From NCBI GenBank assembly GCA_002840565.1, contig PHBK01000017.1, positions 1 to 64,000 of the forward strand: 64,000 nt of DNA, given 5' to 3'. Numbering within the stretch: position 1 is the first letter of the stretch; the number at the start of each line of letters is the position of its first letter. Origin of the DNA: Deltaproteobacteria bacterium HGW-Deltaproteobacteria-12. GTDB lineage: Bacteria > Desulfobacterota > Syntrophia > Syntrophales > Smithellaceae. Positions 8,471 to 16,546 of the stretch are shown in pieces. Under the pieces are notes generated by a model. It did no database searches. It saw nothing but the letters and a program-made list of their open reading frames with translations, and was not told where the DNA came from. The position numbers and the translations under genes were made by a program.

Positions 8471-9622
8471 ATGAAAGCTGAAGATGTAAAAAACATTGCC
8501 ATGATCGGAGCGGGCGATATGGGGCACGGCATTGCGGCCTGTTGCCTGATGGGAGGATACAGAGTTGTCCTGCGGGATATCGAACAGAAGTTTGTCGATA
8601 AAGGTATGGCCGGGATTAAAGCGAGCTTCGATAAATTAAAAGAAAAAGGAAAAATGTCACCGGAGGCTTATACGGATGCCCTGGCGCGCCTGATCCCCAT
8701 GGTTGACCTGCAAGCGGCCGTAAAAGATGCTGATTTTGTCATTGAAGCCGTACCCGAAAAACTCGACCTCAAAAAGAGCGTCTTTGCCGATCTGGACAAA
8801 TACGCGCCCAAACATGCCATACTGGCTTCCAACACATCAAATATCAGCATTACGGAAATAGCTACTGCAACCAGCCGTCCGGAAAAAGTCATCGGCTATC
8901 ATTTTTTCAACCCCGCTATTCTGATGAAGCTGGTCGAAGTGACAAAAGGCGGCAAAACATCGGATGAATCGATTTCCATTGCTTATGATATTGCCAAAAA
9001 GATCAGGAAGGTGCCGGTAATCGTAAAGAAAGATTCCCCCGGTTTTATCTACAACAGGGTCAATGAACCGACACTGCTGCTGGTTTCCAAAATCCTGGAA
9101 GCAGGACATCCCACACCCGAAGAGTTCGACGCGGCGCTGAAACCGGTCATGCCCATGCCTCCGTTTGAACTGATTGATTATGTGGGCATTGATATTGCCG
9201 TGCACGGGATGGATTATTTCTCACAGGTGCTTTCCAAGGATTATAAACCATCGGAAGCACTTATGTCCTATCTCAAATCAGGCAACCTGGGTAAAAAAAC
9301 AGGGAAAGGGTTTTATGACTGGTCTAAAGGCAGACCAGCCATTGATCTGTCCAAAGCAACCAGGGAATTTGACGTGAACCACTTAATCGCTCTGCAGGTC
9401 AACGAGGCGACCAAGCTTCTGGAAGAAGGCATTGCCGACGATCCCAAAGAGATTGATCTGGCCATGGCCAACGGCGGCGGTTCACCCTTTGGACCATTTG
9501 TCCTGGCGCAGAGTATCGGCTACAATGTTCTTCTGGCGAAACTGGAAGAACTGCACACAAAATTCCCCCTGGATGTGTTCGTGCCGACCAAGACCATGAA
9601 AGCGGGAAATATTAAAGTGTGA
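8471..9622 (+). CDS. 3-hydroxyacyl-CoA dehydrogenase
   Basis: A 383-residue NAD-dependent enzyme of beta-oxidation that interconverts 3-hydroxyacyl-CoA and 3-ketoacyl-CoA. The NAD-binding motif GAGDMGHGIA is at residues 14-23. The catalytic region reads SNTSNISITEIA then GYHFFNPAILMKLVEV, which includes the conserved His-Asn. A C-terminal 3HCDH domain follows and appears duplicated: a KKTGKGFYDW block, then a second helical repeat. This accounts for the length above 280-residue Hbd proteins. AAAGGAGATGCGTC precedes the ATG at 8471. The gene is monocistronic here, ending before a large palindrome. Confidence 0.88.
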   Translation: MKAEDVKNIAMIGAGDMGHGIAACCLMGGYRVVLRDIEQKFVDKGMAGIKASFDKLKEKGKMSPEAYTDALARLIPMVDLQAAVKDADFVIEAVPEKLDLKKSVFADLDKYAPKHAILASNTSNISITEIATATSRPEKVIGYHFFNPAILMKLVEVTKGGKTSDESISIAYDIAKKIRKVPVIVKKDSPGFIYNRVNEPTLLLVSKILEAGHPTPEEFDAALKPVMPMPPFELIDYVGIDIAVHGMDYFSQVLSKDYKPSEALMSYLKSGNLGKKTGKGFYDWSKGRPAIDLSKATREFDVNHLIALQVNEATKLLEEGIADDPKEIDLAMANGGGSPFGPFVLAQSIGYNVLLAKLEELHTKFPLDVFVPTKTMKAGNIKV

Positions 9623-9719
9623 TGAGCCTTAAGATTCTGGAAGGCCATAAACTGAAACAACTGAATCGGATCATCCCGCAAGCAATATAAGGCGGGATAA
9701 AGACTGCAAAATAGTTACA

Positions 9720-9764
9720 CCCGGCCATCCGGCGATTTGTCTGACAAATCGCCGGATGGCCGGG
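9720..9764. repeat. perfect 22-bp inverted repeat with a 1-nt centre
   Basis: Bases 9720-9741 and 9743-9764 are exact reverse complements around a single T at 9742. The arm begins CCCGGCCATCCGGCGATT. It lies between the convergent 3-hydroxyacyl-CoA dehydrogenase and flavin-type genes, where a bidirectional terminator would be expected. There is no T tract on either side, so it is either a rho-assisted or stem-type terminator or a repetitive palindrome. Confidence 0.85.
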
Positions 9765-9789
9765 GAAGCAGCAGGAGACTCAAGTACGA

Positions 9790-10179
9790 CTATTTTATTT
9801 GCCCGTCGCCGATGAGCGGTAACACCTTGTCCAATCTGAAATAAATCAAAAACTTGGATCCGGATTTGTATTTGCCTTCCCCTTCGGGATATTTTTTCCT
9901 CCGGATTTCTTCTATCAGCGGACTGTCTTTTTCTTCGCGTAACTTTGTAATATAGAGTCTGCGACCTTCATAATGCCCTGCTTCCTTGAAGATATACACA
10001 GCATACGGATTAGCTTGCAGATTGGCATGCGTCAGCTTATCGGCGGCAATGAAAGTGATCGTTTCTTCATCAATGAAGTGTGGTCTTCCGTATATTGCAG
10101 CATTAACCTTTCCGCTTGTATCCGCAGTGGAAAGAACTCCAAAACCGTCAGCTTTATCAAAATATTCGCTTAGCTTCAT
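9790..10179 (-). CDS. pyridoxamine 5'-phosphate oxidase family (FMN-binding split barrel) protein
   Basis: A 129-residue single-domain split-barrel protein. The sequence NAAIYGRPHF, then ETITFIAADKLTHANLQANPYAVYIF follows the pattern of flavin-binding PPOX-like proteins. These often reduce or bind flavin or F420/heme and act in stress or anaerobic metabolism. The true start is the ATG at 10179 with GGAGG 4-8 bases upstream; the open frame continues further up to 10275 without a better site. It is divergent from the TetR gene, whose operator lies about 145 bases away, so it may or may not share its control. Confidence 0.72.
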   Translation of the reverse strand: MKLSEYFDKADGFGVLSTADTSGKVNAAIYGRPHFIDEETITFIAADKLTHANLQANPYAVYIFKEAGHYEGRRLYITKLREEKDSPLIEEIRRKKYPEGEGKYKSGSKFLIYFRLDKVLPLIGDGQIK

Positions 10180-10317
10180 ATTTCCTCCATTTAATTTCAG
10201 ATTATTTGCCTCTAATCTAAGAACGCTTTGCCGGATTGTAAAGGGAAGCGGTAAAAGGCACCATATTCTGCTCATCTTTTCTCTCGAAAAAAAATTCTTG
10301 CAAACAGAAAGGAGTTC

Positions 10318-10346
10318 TTGACAACTTACTAACTAGTAAGTATGAT
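10318..10346 (+). promoter_or_regulatory. tetR-type promoter with an embedded palindromic operator
   Basis: TTGACA (10318-10323), an exact 17-base spacer, then TATGAT (10341-10346). This is a near-consensus sigma70 promoter. The spacer is almost entirely a palindrome, ACTTACTA-AC-TAGTAAGT (10324-10341), with 8-base arms around two bases. That geometry is typical of a TetR operator that blocks RNA polymerase, so the downstream regulator probably represses itself. The same 11-mer AACTAGTAAGT recurs at 27846-27856. Confidence 0.8.
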
Positions 10347-10355
10347 CTCCTGGCA

Positions 10356-10946
10356 ATGGAGGAACCTCCCACGACACCGCTCAATGGTACAAAAAAACAA
10401 ATCATCGATCTGGCCGAAAGCCTCCTGCTGCAGCGCGGCTATAACGGCTTCAGCTACAGCCATATATCGGCCGCCCTCAATGTTAAAAATGCAGCCATCC
10501 ACTACCACTTTCCGACGAAAACCGAGCTGGGTGTCGCCATTATTCAGAGAACGCGCCAGCAATTTGAAAAGTGGACCAACAATTCCAGGATAGACAACAT
10601 GAGCTACCTCAAGAAACTCGATGCGTTCTTCGATATCTTCCGCAATTTCCTGAAATTCGAAGGTCCTGTGTGTCTGGGCAGCGCCCTCGAAAATGATTTT
10701 AATACACTTCCCGGGGAGATGCAGCAGGAAACAAGGGCGTTCATTGCCGATTTTCTCACTTGGCTGGAGAAACTTTTGAAGGAGGGGAGAGATACCGGTG
10801 AATTTTCGTTTTCCGGACCGCCGAAGGAACAGGCAGTCTTTGTTCTGGCTGCTCTTCAAGGCGCCTCACAAATGGTCCGCGCGACGGATAAGACCTATCT
10901 GGATATGGCCATTCGACAAATTAAGCAGTCCCTGAAACGGGAGTAG
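10356..10946 (+). CDS. TetR/AcrR family transcriptional regulator
   Basis: A 196-residue repressor. The N-terminal helix-turn-helix runs over about residues 12-60 (IIDLAESLLLQRGYNGFSYS, then the recognition helix ending AAIHYHFPTKTELG). The C-terminal ligand domain is TetR_C-like with a conserved CLGSALEND stretch. ATG 10356 is the only in-frame start upstream of the HTH. With the promoter ending at 10346, the transcript would start about 2-4 bases before the ATG, so the mRNA looks nearly leaderless and has no ribosome site. It heads an apparent operon with DUF1295, DUF2284 and SDR genes. Confidence 0.85.
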   Translation: MEEPPTTPLNGTKKQIIDLAESLLLQRGYNGFSYSHISAALNVKNAAIHYHFPTKTELGVAIIQRTRQQFEKWTNNSRIDNMSYLKKLDAFFDIFRNFLKFEGPVCLGSALENDFNTLPGEMQQETRAFIADFLTWLEKLLKEGRDTGEFSFSGPPKEQAVFVLAALQGASQMVRATDKTYLDMAIRQIKQSLKRE

Positions 10947-11010
10947 CCGGCGAGACTGTTCCGGCCGGATGAACACAGATTGACCTACGCAAATCAAAGG
11001 AGATGGTGAG

Positions 11011-11874
11011 ATGAAATACAGCCAGGCGTTGAAAATTTATATATTGCTGATGGTGCTTTCCCTGATTTTCTATCCGTTCGTTGCTTCTTCCTACGGTATT
11101 TTACCTGCTGTCGGGGCGGCTCTGCTGGGTGTGATGATTTCCATGCATATTTTTTTAATTATCGGATTATGGCGGAAAAATCACACCTTTGTTGATACGG
11201 CGTGGGGATTGAGCTTCATTATTGTTGCCCATGTTACCTTCTGGATGCAGCCGACACATACCGCCGTTCAATGGATTGTCCTGGCCATGGTTACCCTCTG
11301 GGGATTGCGGCTCTTTACCCACATTATGCTGCGCACTGTCGGCGCGAAGGAAGATCCGAGGTATCAGCAGATGAGGGAAAAAATGGAGGCGGGCAAACAT
11401 GCCCTTTTAACAACATATTTACGCATCTATGTGGCCCAGGGATTTCTGGCCTGGATTATCGCCGCACCCGTGGTTTTCATCAACACCAGAGGTCAGGAGG
11501 GCGTAACTCCATTTTATGAAATCGGGATTGCCATATGGTTAATCGGGTTCGCATTCGAAGTTGTCGGGGATAAACAGTTGAAAACATTTCTTGCCGTCAA
11601 ACAAAACCAGGGGCAAATAATGACCGGAGGGCTTTGGAAATACTCGCGGCATCCCAATTATTTCGGAGAAGCGTCTCTGTGGTGGGGAATCTTCATTATT
11701 GCTCTCGGGTTCCAGGGGGGATGGATTTTCTTTTTCGGCCCGCTGCTGATTACTTTCCTGCTGCTCTTCATTTCCGGTGTACCGCTGGCGGAAAGTCTCA
11801 TCAGAGGATTGCCCGGATTTGAGAATTACAAGCGCAGTACGAGCATGTTTATTCCGTGGTTTCCCCGCAAATAA
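11011..11874 (+). CDS. DUF1295 / steroid 5-alpha-reductase-like membrane protein
   Basis: A 287-residue protein with about seven hydrophobic segments. The C-terminal signature GGLWKYSRHPNYFGEA at about residues 208-223 is shared by DUF1295 proteins and the isoprenylcysteine methyltransferase/steroid reductase superfamily, where it forms the NADPH or SAM site. The substrate is probably a hydrophobic lipid, sterol-like or quinone-like molecule. AAAGGAGATGGTGAG precedes the ATG. It is the second gene after the TetR regulator. Confidence 0.75.
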   Translation: MKYSQALKIYILLMVLSLIFYPFVASSYGILPAVGAALLGVMISMHIFLIIGLWRKNHTFVDTAWGLSFIIVAHVTFWMQPTHTAVQWIVLAMVTLWGLRLFTHIMLRTVGAKEDPRYQQMREKMEAGKHALLTTYLRIYVAQGFLAWIIAAPVVFINTRGQEGVTPFYEIGIAIWLIGFAFEVVGDKQLKTFLAVKQNQGQIMTGGLWKYSRHPNYFGEASLWWGIFIIALGFQGGWIFFFGPLLITFLLLFISGVPLAESLIRGLPGFENYKRSTSMFIPWFPRK

Positions 11875-11907
11875 CGATTGATAAATTATCAGGAGGATCG
11901 GTGTAGG

Positions 11908-12447
11908 ATGCAAAAAGATCTGGAAAAATATTGTCAAATGGCTTTGGATAGTGGGGCGACCGATGCCGTTCCCATTCATCCCGGGAGCGTCGTAACGGCG
12001 CCCTGGGTAAGGATGAAATGTCAGTTTGGTTGTCCTGTCTATGGTATGGGTCATTGCTGCCCTCCGCACACGCCTACCCACGATCAGACGCGGGCAGTTC
12101 TGGATTCCTACCGACGGGCTATTCTCTTTCACATCGAAGCCCCGGCAACTGAAGGCCGGGGGAAGCGCTACAAGGCTTATATGGAGATGCTGGTAGAACT
12201 GGAAGGAACCCTTTTCAAAGATGGCTATTACAAGGCCTTCGTATTTCTTTCCGGTCCCTGCCTCAAATGCAAAAAATGCGCAATCCTGACTGACAATCCC
12301 TGCGTGCATATGGGAAGCGTTCGGCCGGCCATGGAAGCCTGCGGCATTGACGTTTTTCAGACAGCCCGCAACAACGGTTTTTTCATTAAGACGCTCAGCG
12401 TGAAGGAAGAAACGCATAACGACTATTGCCTTATGCTGGTGGACTGA
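11908..12447 (+). CDS. DUF2284 predicted metal-binding protein
   Basis: A 179-residue Cys-rich protein. The N-terminal cluster reads CQFGCPVYGMGHCCPPHTPT and the second reads CLKCKKCAILTDNPCVHM, matching the DUF2284 family of presumed Fe-S or metal-binding proteins common in anaerobes. Its reaction is unknown. The ATG at 11908 follows AGGAGG with 11 bases between; the frame could start at a TTG at 11878, but that lies before the ribosome site. It is in the TetR-DUF1295-DUF2284-SDR string. Confidence 0.75.
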   Translation: MQKDLEKYCQMALDSGATDAVPIHPGSVVTAPWVRMKCQFGCPVYGMGHCCPPHTPTHDQTRAVLDSYRRAILFHIEAPATEGRGKRYKAYMEMLVELEGTLFKDGYYKAFVFLSGPCLKCKKCAILTDNPCVHMGSVRPAMEACGIDVFQTARNNGFFIKTLSVKEETHNDYCLMLVD

Positions 12448-12495
12448 GCAGGAGGTTGAGGTCATCAACAATAATCAGGAGTAAAGGAGAAAAAA

Positions 12496-13275
12496 ATGAT
12501 TTTCGACAGGTTCCGCCTCGACAGGAAGGTGGCAATGATTACCGGCGGATCGCGCGGGATAGGCAAGGGGATTGCCCTGAGCTTTGCAGAGGCCGGTGCG
12601 GACGTTGTTATTGCCGGCAGAAAGCAGGCCGATCTTGATTGTGCCGCTGAGGAAATATCCGCCTTGGGCGTTCGTTGCCTTACTGTTGCCGCCAATGCCG
12701 CCAAAAGTGATGAATTGGATAAACTCGTGGAGAAGACAATAAAGGAATGGGGAAAGATAGATATTCTGGTTTGCAATGCCGCCACAAACCCCCAGTTTGC
12801 CGATATCATCGAAACGGAAGAATGGGCATGGGATAAGGTTATGAACCTGAATCTGAAAAGCTGTTTTTTACTCAGCAAAAAGGTTGCAAAAATCATGATT
12901 CCCCAGGGGGGAGGATCCATTATCTTTGTCGGTTCCACCAACGGTTTCAAACCTAATAAGGGCGTGGGGGTGTACTCTGTCAGCAAGGCTGCCGAGCATG
13001 CCCTGGCGCAGATCCTGGCCTTTGAATTGGGCAAGCACAAAATACGGGTCAATGTCCTCGCGCCCGGGGCAACGAGGACGGATATGGTTAAAGATGCCCT
13101 GGCTGCGGGCGATGGCAGATTGGAAAAAAGTATTGTGCAGCATACGGCGCTGGGACGCATCGCCGAAGTTGAGGATATGAAAGGTGCAGCCCTGTATCTC
13201 GCCTCTGACGCGTCGTCCTTTGTCTCCGGACAGATAATCGTGGTGGACGGCGGGGCAGTCACCTACATCTATTAG
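12496..13275 (+). CDS. short-chain dehydrogenase/reductase (SDR)
   Basis: A 259-residue NAD(P)-dependent oxidoreductase. The cofactor motif TGGSRGIGKGIA starts near residue 15. NAAT is the NNAG-type motif, the catalytic Ser is in FVGSTNG and the Tyr-Lys pair is in VYSVSKAA. The C-terminal SGQIIVVDGG closes the classical SDR fold. It resembles 3-oxoacyl-ACP reductase-like SDRs, but the substrate is not deducible. GGAG lies 6-10 bases before the ATG. It is the last gene of the TetR-led run and ends 7 bases before the convergent kup gene. Confidence 0.83.
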   Translation: MIFDRFRLDRKVAMITGGSRGIGKGIALSFAEAGADVVIAGRKQADLDCAAEEISALGVRCLTVAANAAKSDELDKLVEKTIKEWGKIDILVCNAATNPQFADIIETEEWAWDKVMNLNLKSCFLLSKKVAKIMIPQGGGSIIFVGSTNGFKPNKGVGVYSVSKAAEHALAQILAFELGKHKIRVNVLAPGATRTDMVKDALAAGDGRLEKSIVQHTALGRIAEVEDMKGAALYLASDASSFVSGQIIVVDGGAVTYIY

Positions 13276-13282
13276 CTGGGAA

Positions 13283-15112
13283 TTACATTTCCACCCGCGT
13301 CACAACTCCCTGCAGGCGGCTGGGCGGTAGTTTGCTGAATTGAACAAAATTGGGAGTTACCCGTTTAATCAGACTGAATATATGCCAGATCGGGTTGCGC
13401 GTTACAATATCCTCCACGCCGTAGAAAATGACCTTCTCGGTAATACCCTGCTCCTTGATCAGACCTTCAATGTCCAGGACTTCCCGGTAACCGGCCCGAA
13501 CCTCAAAGGATTCGAGACCAGGTCCCAGGTCCTTTTTAAGATGCACCTTGACGCCGAACGGTTCATCGGTACGGTTGATGGAAATAAGGATATTCCGCTC
13601 GTAGATAATATTGCTGCGGAAGATGCTGTGAATGATATAAGGTGTGATCATTTTATAGCCCCGGCAGAAAAAAAGGGCCGTGCCGGCGATATTCCTTCCC
13701 TTGGCATATATCTGTTCGTAGCTGATAAGAAAGGTGCTAAAGTCCAGCGGACGCATGGCGTCGTATAAACGCGCCTGCCCCTTCGTCCAGATAAGAATCG
13801 AAGCGAAGGGGATGGCCGCCAGGATCAGCGACCAATAGGCGCCGTGGGGCAGCTTACTCAGGGTTGCTACAAAATAGGTGAAAGCAATGCCGGTCACAAG
13901 GACGGCTGCGGGAAACTTCCATCTCAGCTTCTTGATTTGGGAAAATACCAGAATCATCATCAAACCGGTGATCGTCATCGAGCCGGTGACAGCCATGCCG
14001 TAGGCCGCCGCCAGGTTTCCCGATTTCTGGAAGATCAGCATCATCAAAATGACCGCACACATCAATGCCCAGTTAACTAAAGGAATGTAAATCTGAGATT
14101 TCAGCTGGCTGGAGGTGAAAGAAATTTTCATTAGCGGCATAAGGCGCATGGTAATCCCCTGGTAAACAACCGAAAATGTCCCGCTGATAATCGACTGTGA
14201 GGCAATGACAGTAGCCAGAACAGTCAGCAGAAGAAAAGGGATGTATAGATATGGCGCCTGGTGCTGTACCATGCCGAAAAGAAGGGTCTTGACTTCCGGA
14301 TGCTGCAGGGCAAAGATGCCCTGGCCCATATAATTGAGAAGGACAGCGGCAAATACGAAATACCAGGCATGCAGGATCGGTTTCCTCCCCAGGTGCCCCA
14401 TATCGGCATACAGGGCTTCCCCACCCGTGGCGCAAAGAATGACCTCGGAAAGAACAAAAAATCCTACCAGACCATTTTCCGTAAGGAACTTGAAAGCATA
14501 GTAAGGGTTAACGGATTTAATGATACCCGGCATAGTAGCGACAGATGCCAATCCGGTGACGGCCAGGCAAATAAACCAGACCAGCATAACCGGGCCAAAG
14601 ATTCCGGCGACTTTATCCGTACCCCGGGATTGAAAGGTGAATAGTCCGATGGCAATCATGGCCGCAATCAGAATCAGGATTTCCAGTTGAAGGTTCTCCA
14701 GGCCGGGGACAAGGGTTATTCCTTCCACCGCGGATAGAATGGTAATTGCAGGCGTAATGACGCCGTCGCCTAACAAGAGCGAGACTCCGATGAAGGCAAG
14801 CAATCCGGCGAAGGCCAATTTGCGACCGGGTTTGAGCGTCCTCGTAAGAATTTCCCGCAGCATTATTTCCCCGCCCTGTCCTTTATAAGCAAGGCTCATG
14901 GCCAGCCAGGCGTACTCAGCAGTCACCAAGATGAGCAATGTCCAGACAACCAGGGAAAGAATACCCAGGACACTCTGCTCTGTTCTCGGAGTCAGGGCAA
15001 ATACAACCGTCAAGGTATAGATGGGGCTTGTGCCGATGTCGCCGAACACAATACCCATAGAGCGGACGACACCACCCCAGAAAGAATCCTGCTTGTTATT
15101 TTTCAAAATCAT
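13283..15112 (-). CDS. kup: KUP-family potassium uptake transporter
   Basis: A 609-residue polytopic membrane protein with about 12 membrane segments in the first 440 residues and a soluble C-terminal domain. The N-terminal GIVFGDIGTSPIYTL is the KUP/HAK/KT hallmark, and LLGDGVITPAITILSAVEG is a second conserved block. It imports K+ with protons at the cytoplasmic membrane. Length agrees with E. coli Kup (about 620). It is convergent with the SDR gene, and the MFS gene on the same strand ends 73 bases before it. Confidence 0.9.
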   Translation of the reverse strand: MILKNNKQDSFWGGVVRSMGIVFGDIGTSPIYTLTVVFALTPRTEQSVLGILSLVVWTLLILVTAEYAWLAMSLAYKGQGGEIMLREILTRTLKPGRKLAFAGLLAFIGVSLLLGDGVITPAITILSAVEGITLVPGLENLQLEILILIAAMIAIGLFTFQSRGTDKVAGIFGPVMLVWFICLAVTGLASVATMPGIIKSVNPYYAFKFLTENGLVGFFVLSEVILCATGGEALYADMGHLGRKPILHAWYFVFAAVLLNYMGQGIFALQHPEVKTLLFGMVQHQAPYLYIPFLLLTVLATVIASQSIISGTFSVVYQGITMRLMPLMKISFTSSQLKSQIYIPLVNWALMCAVILMMLIFQKSGNLAAAYGMAVTGSMTITGLMMILVFSQIKKLRWKFPAAVLVTGIAFTYFVATLSKLPHGAYWSLILAAIPFASILIWTKGQARLYDAMRPLDFSTFLISYEQIYAKGRNIAGTALFFCRGYKMITPYIIHSIFRSNIIYERNILISINRTDEPFGVKVHLKKDLGPGLESFEVRAGYREVLDIEGLIKEQGITEKVIFYGVEDIVTRNPIWHIFSLIKRVTPNFVQFSKLPPSRLQGVVTRVEM

Positions 15113-15185
15113 CCTCTTTGTGGAATTAAGTTACTAATATCACCGAAAATGATGATGGTCAAGGCTGGTAAATTGCCTCTTGCCT

Positions 15186-16412
15186 TCAGGATAAAAGGAC
15201 TTGTTTTTGCCGTGTTTTACCGCCCGTCAGATCTTTTCCGCAGATCCAGAAGTATGTTGTGCCGAGAAGTCCGCAGGCAAAGGCAGTCAGAAAATTAACC
15301 TCCGGGGATATTTGCCATAGATATGCTCCGCCGAAGGCGCCAAATGAAACAATAACATCACGGATCAGATAATATAATCCAAACATTCCCGCTTTTTTAT
15401 CCTCGGGGGCCAGATCCATGATCAGAGCTTTGCGCGTCGGTTCACCAAATTCCTTTAAACCCCTGATGATAAAGGCAATAACCATCATTCCAAGGGAATG
15501 GGAAAACAAAAGGATCAGGGGGAAAATGGTGAAGTTAATAAATGTAATGACCACAAATGGTTTCTTGCCGGAGCGGTCGGCCATGTAGGCAACCGGAATG
15601 TAAACCACAACCGCCGTAATCATTTCGATCGCTGTCAGAAACCCAAACTGGGTGGCAGTTATCGCATTATACTTCATGCACCAGACGACAACAAAGGCAT
15701 AAGGGATCTGTTCGGCAAAACGAATCAGGATATCCGCAAGGAGAAGGTTTTTCAGCTGCGGACTCATATGGCGCCAGAGACGCGATGGACGTTTTTCCGC
15801 CTTTCCCCGCTTTTCGTCGTCTGTGATCATCACCTGCTGGAGCACAAGTGAGGCCGCGCCCAGAAAAAAAGCGCCGGTGAATGCCAGCCGCACACCGGTT
15901 GCTTCGCCGTAGATGCCGATTAGAACCCCGCCGATAATCGGTCCCAAGGCCATTGGCAGGCGGCGGACCAGCGAATGCACCGTAACGCCCATGGTGCGTT
16001 TATCCTGGGGCAACACGCGGGAAACAAGACTCATCGTCGCCGGCAACGATATTGCCGACCAGGAAAGAAAGAAAATAGCGCCGATAATGACAGCCTGCCA
16101 GTAGGGAAAAAGAATGACTATTCCATAGCCGAACAAGGCAATCAGGTTGAAAATAAGCAGAGCTTTTTTATATCCGAGTCGGTCGCTCAGGTAACCACCC
16201 GGAAAGGAATAGAGGGCGGAAAGAAGGTTGGTCATGCCGTTTAAAAGACCGATAGTTATGGCGCCGCCACCGAGCGCCATAATATAGATAGGCAAAAATC
16301 GCTCGGCCATCTTTTCTCCCAGGCCGACGAGGACGACCATAGCGAGCAAAGCCACCATGCTTTTTTTCAGACCCAGAAAATCAGTGATTTTTTGTCGCCG
16401 GGATATGGCCAT
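15186..16412 (-). CDS. MFS transporter
   Basis: A 408-residue, 12-helix major facilitator with the characteristic inter-helix-2/3 motif GGYLSDRLGYKKAL and a second-half counterpart VAYMADRSGKKPFV. A charged loop at about 200-215 separates the two six-helix bundles. The substrate is unknown; it resembles drug- or solute-exporting MFS proteins. The ATG at 16412 has AAGGA upstream. It lies between gspE-like and kup genes on the same strand, but a terminator at 16466-16500 separates it from the ATPase gene. Confidence 0.8.
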   Translation of the reverse strand: MAISRRQKITDFLGLKKSMVALLAMVVLVGLGEKMAERFLPIYIMALGGGAITIGLLNGMTNLLSALYSFPGGYLSDRLGYKKALLIFNLIALFGYGIVILFPYWQAVIIGAIFFLSWSAISLPATMSLVSRVLPQDKRTMGVTVHSLVRRLPMALGPIIGGVLIGIYGEATGVRLAFTGAFFLGAASLVLQQVMITDDEKRGKAEKRPSRLWRHMSPQLKNLLLADILIRFAEQIPYAFVVVWCMKYNAITATQFGFLTAIEMITAVVVYIPVAYMADRSGKKPFVVITFINFTIFPLILLFSHSLGMMVIAFIIRGLKEFGEPTRKALIMDLAPEDKKAGMFGLYYLIRDVIVSFGAFGGAYLWQISPEVNFLTAFACGLLGTTYFWICGKDLTGGKTRQKQVLLS

Positions 16413-16465
16413 CGTCCGGATTTCCTTGCCAGAGGAGCTGCCGCCGAAAACAACCCCAGTGAAAG

Positions 16466-16500
16466 AAAAACCGCAGGTGGAGATTGTTTTCCCACTGCGG
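16466..16500 (-). terminator. rho-independent terminator after the GspE-like gene
   Basis: On the minus strand CCGCAGTGGG (16500-16491) pairs with CCACCTGCGG (16480-16471, one bulge) around a 10-base loop and is followed by TTTTTC. It lies about 47 bases after the stop of the GAF-GspE gene. Confidence 0.7.
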
Positions 16501-16546
16501 ATTTGAAACTCGTCGCCTTCAGCCTCGAGCCTTGTTCCTTGTTCCT

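Noticed and set aside
9720-9764. Ordinary rho-independent terminator
   Set aside because: The stem is perfect but no T tract follows on either strand; kept as a palindrome instead.
11539-12471. 310-codon open frame on the minus strand
   Set aside because: Antisense to the DUF1295 and DUF2284 genes; no ribosome site and no protein character.
12465-13262. 265-codon open frame on the minus strand
   Set aside because: Mirror of the SDR gene, whose cofactor and catalytic motifs are intact on the plus strand.
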